DNA of 5,664 nucleotides, taken from Acidobacteriota bacterium. Its GTDB lineage: Bacteria; Acidobacteriota; Terriglobia; Terriglobales; SCQP01. A model generated the notes under the pieces. That model was not told where the DNA came from and did no database searches. It saw only the letters and a program-made list of their open reading frames with translations. This document shows positions 5,563 to 5,664 of the stretch, piece by piece. The stretch lies in contig JAKAOE010000149.1 in the NCBI GenBank assembly GCA_021823305.1, positions 1-5,664 of the forward strand, in the 5' to 3' direction. Made by a program: the position numbers and the translations under genes. The stretch's first letter is position 1. Every line of letters starts with the position of its first letter.

Positions 5563-5664
5563 GACCAAAGCTCCCGAGCAGGGCGGGGCGGTGCCGGCGT
5601 CTGCTGGCGCGCCAGTTCCCCAGCCTGACGCCGTCGCCACCTGCGGCCGCCGTGAGCCAGCGCA
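5563..5664. other. Right edge, no supported gene
   Basis: The 102 bases after the permease stop contain no convincing start codon with a ribosome binding site on either strand. A perfect palindrome, CTGGCGCGCCAG at 5604-5615, is present but has no T run and almost no loop, so it is not called as a terminator. Confidence 0.4.

Noticed and set aside
5604..5615. Palindrome CTGGCGCGCCAG as a terminator for the permease
   Set aside because: The stem is short, the loop tiny and no T run follows.
5140..5640. 166-residue minus-strand frame at the right edge
   Set aside because: It is antisense to the conserved permease end and has no recognisable motif or ribosome binding site.
1..5664. CRISPR array, tRNA or rRNA genes, insertion-sequence ends
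   Set aside because: No regularly spaced direct repeats, no tRNA T-loop/cloverleaf pattern, no rRNA-like segment and no transposase coding were seen.

Overview
The window is GC-rich bacterial chromosome, most likely from an Acidobacteriota member (Solibacter/Bryobacter type). The main reason is the large gene at the right end. It encodes an FtsX/MacB-type permease with two fused halves and no ATPase beside it, the architecture of the acidobacterial duplicated orphan permeases (ADOP). The galactose-type sodium:solute symporter remnant, with a C-terminus ending LNILFW, fits the same source. This assignment is inference from family knowledge, not from a search.

Left part, minus strand (1-2032). 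A TacA/TacT-type toxin-antitoxin pair sits at the left edge: a ribbon-helix-helix antitoxin of the DUF1778 type, then 7 bases later a GNAT acetyltransferase toxin that runs off the window. Its promoter (TTGACG, 17 bp, TAGAGT) overlaps two small palindromes that look like an autorepression operator. Upstream of the pair lies the 3' two thirds of a sodium:solute symporter gene. Its 5' third is missing, and recognisable coding ends abruptly near 1997.

Right part, plus strand (2114-5562). Starting about 115 bp from the symporter break, three genes run in one direction behind a TTGACA promoter whose spacer is an unusual C6G8 run. They are (1) a membrane-anchored thioredoxin-like protein with a CEIC active site, interrupted by an apparent one-base frameshift just before its cis-proline motif; (2) a 78-residue secreted peptide precursor with a six-cysteine, knottin-like C-terminus behind a near-perfect Shine-Dalgarno; and (3) after a strong GC hairpin, the 800-residue ADOP-like permease, whose predicted extracytoplasmic domains carry three close cysteine pairs.

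The most interesting reading is that these three genes form one exported-peptide system. The peptide would be the product, the thioredoxin-like protein would handle its disulfides outside the cytoplasm, and the permease would release, sense or resist it. This is a hypothesis from gene order and cysteine content. I do not recognise the trio as a described system. The last ~100 bases hold no gene I can support.
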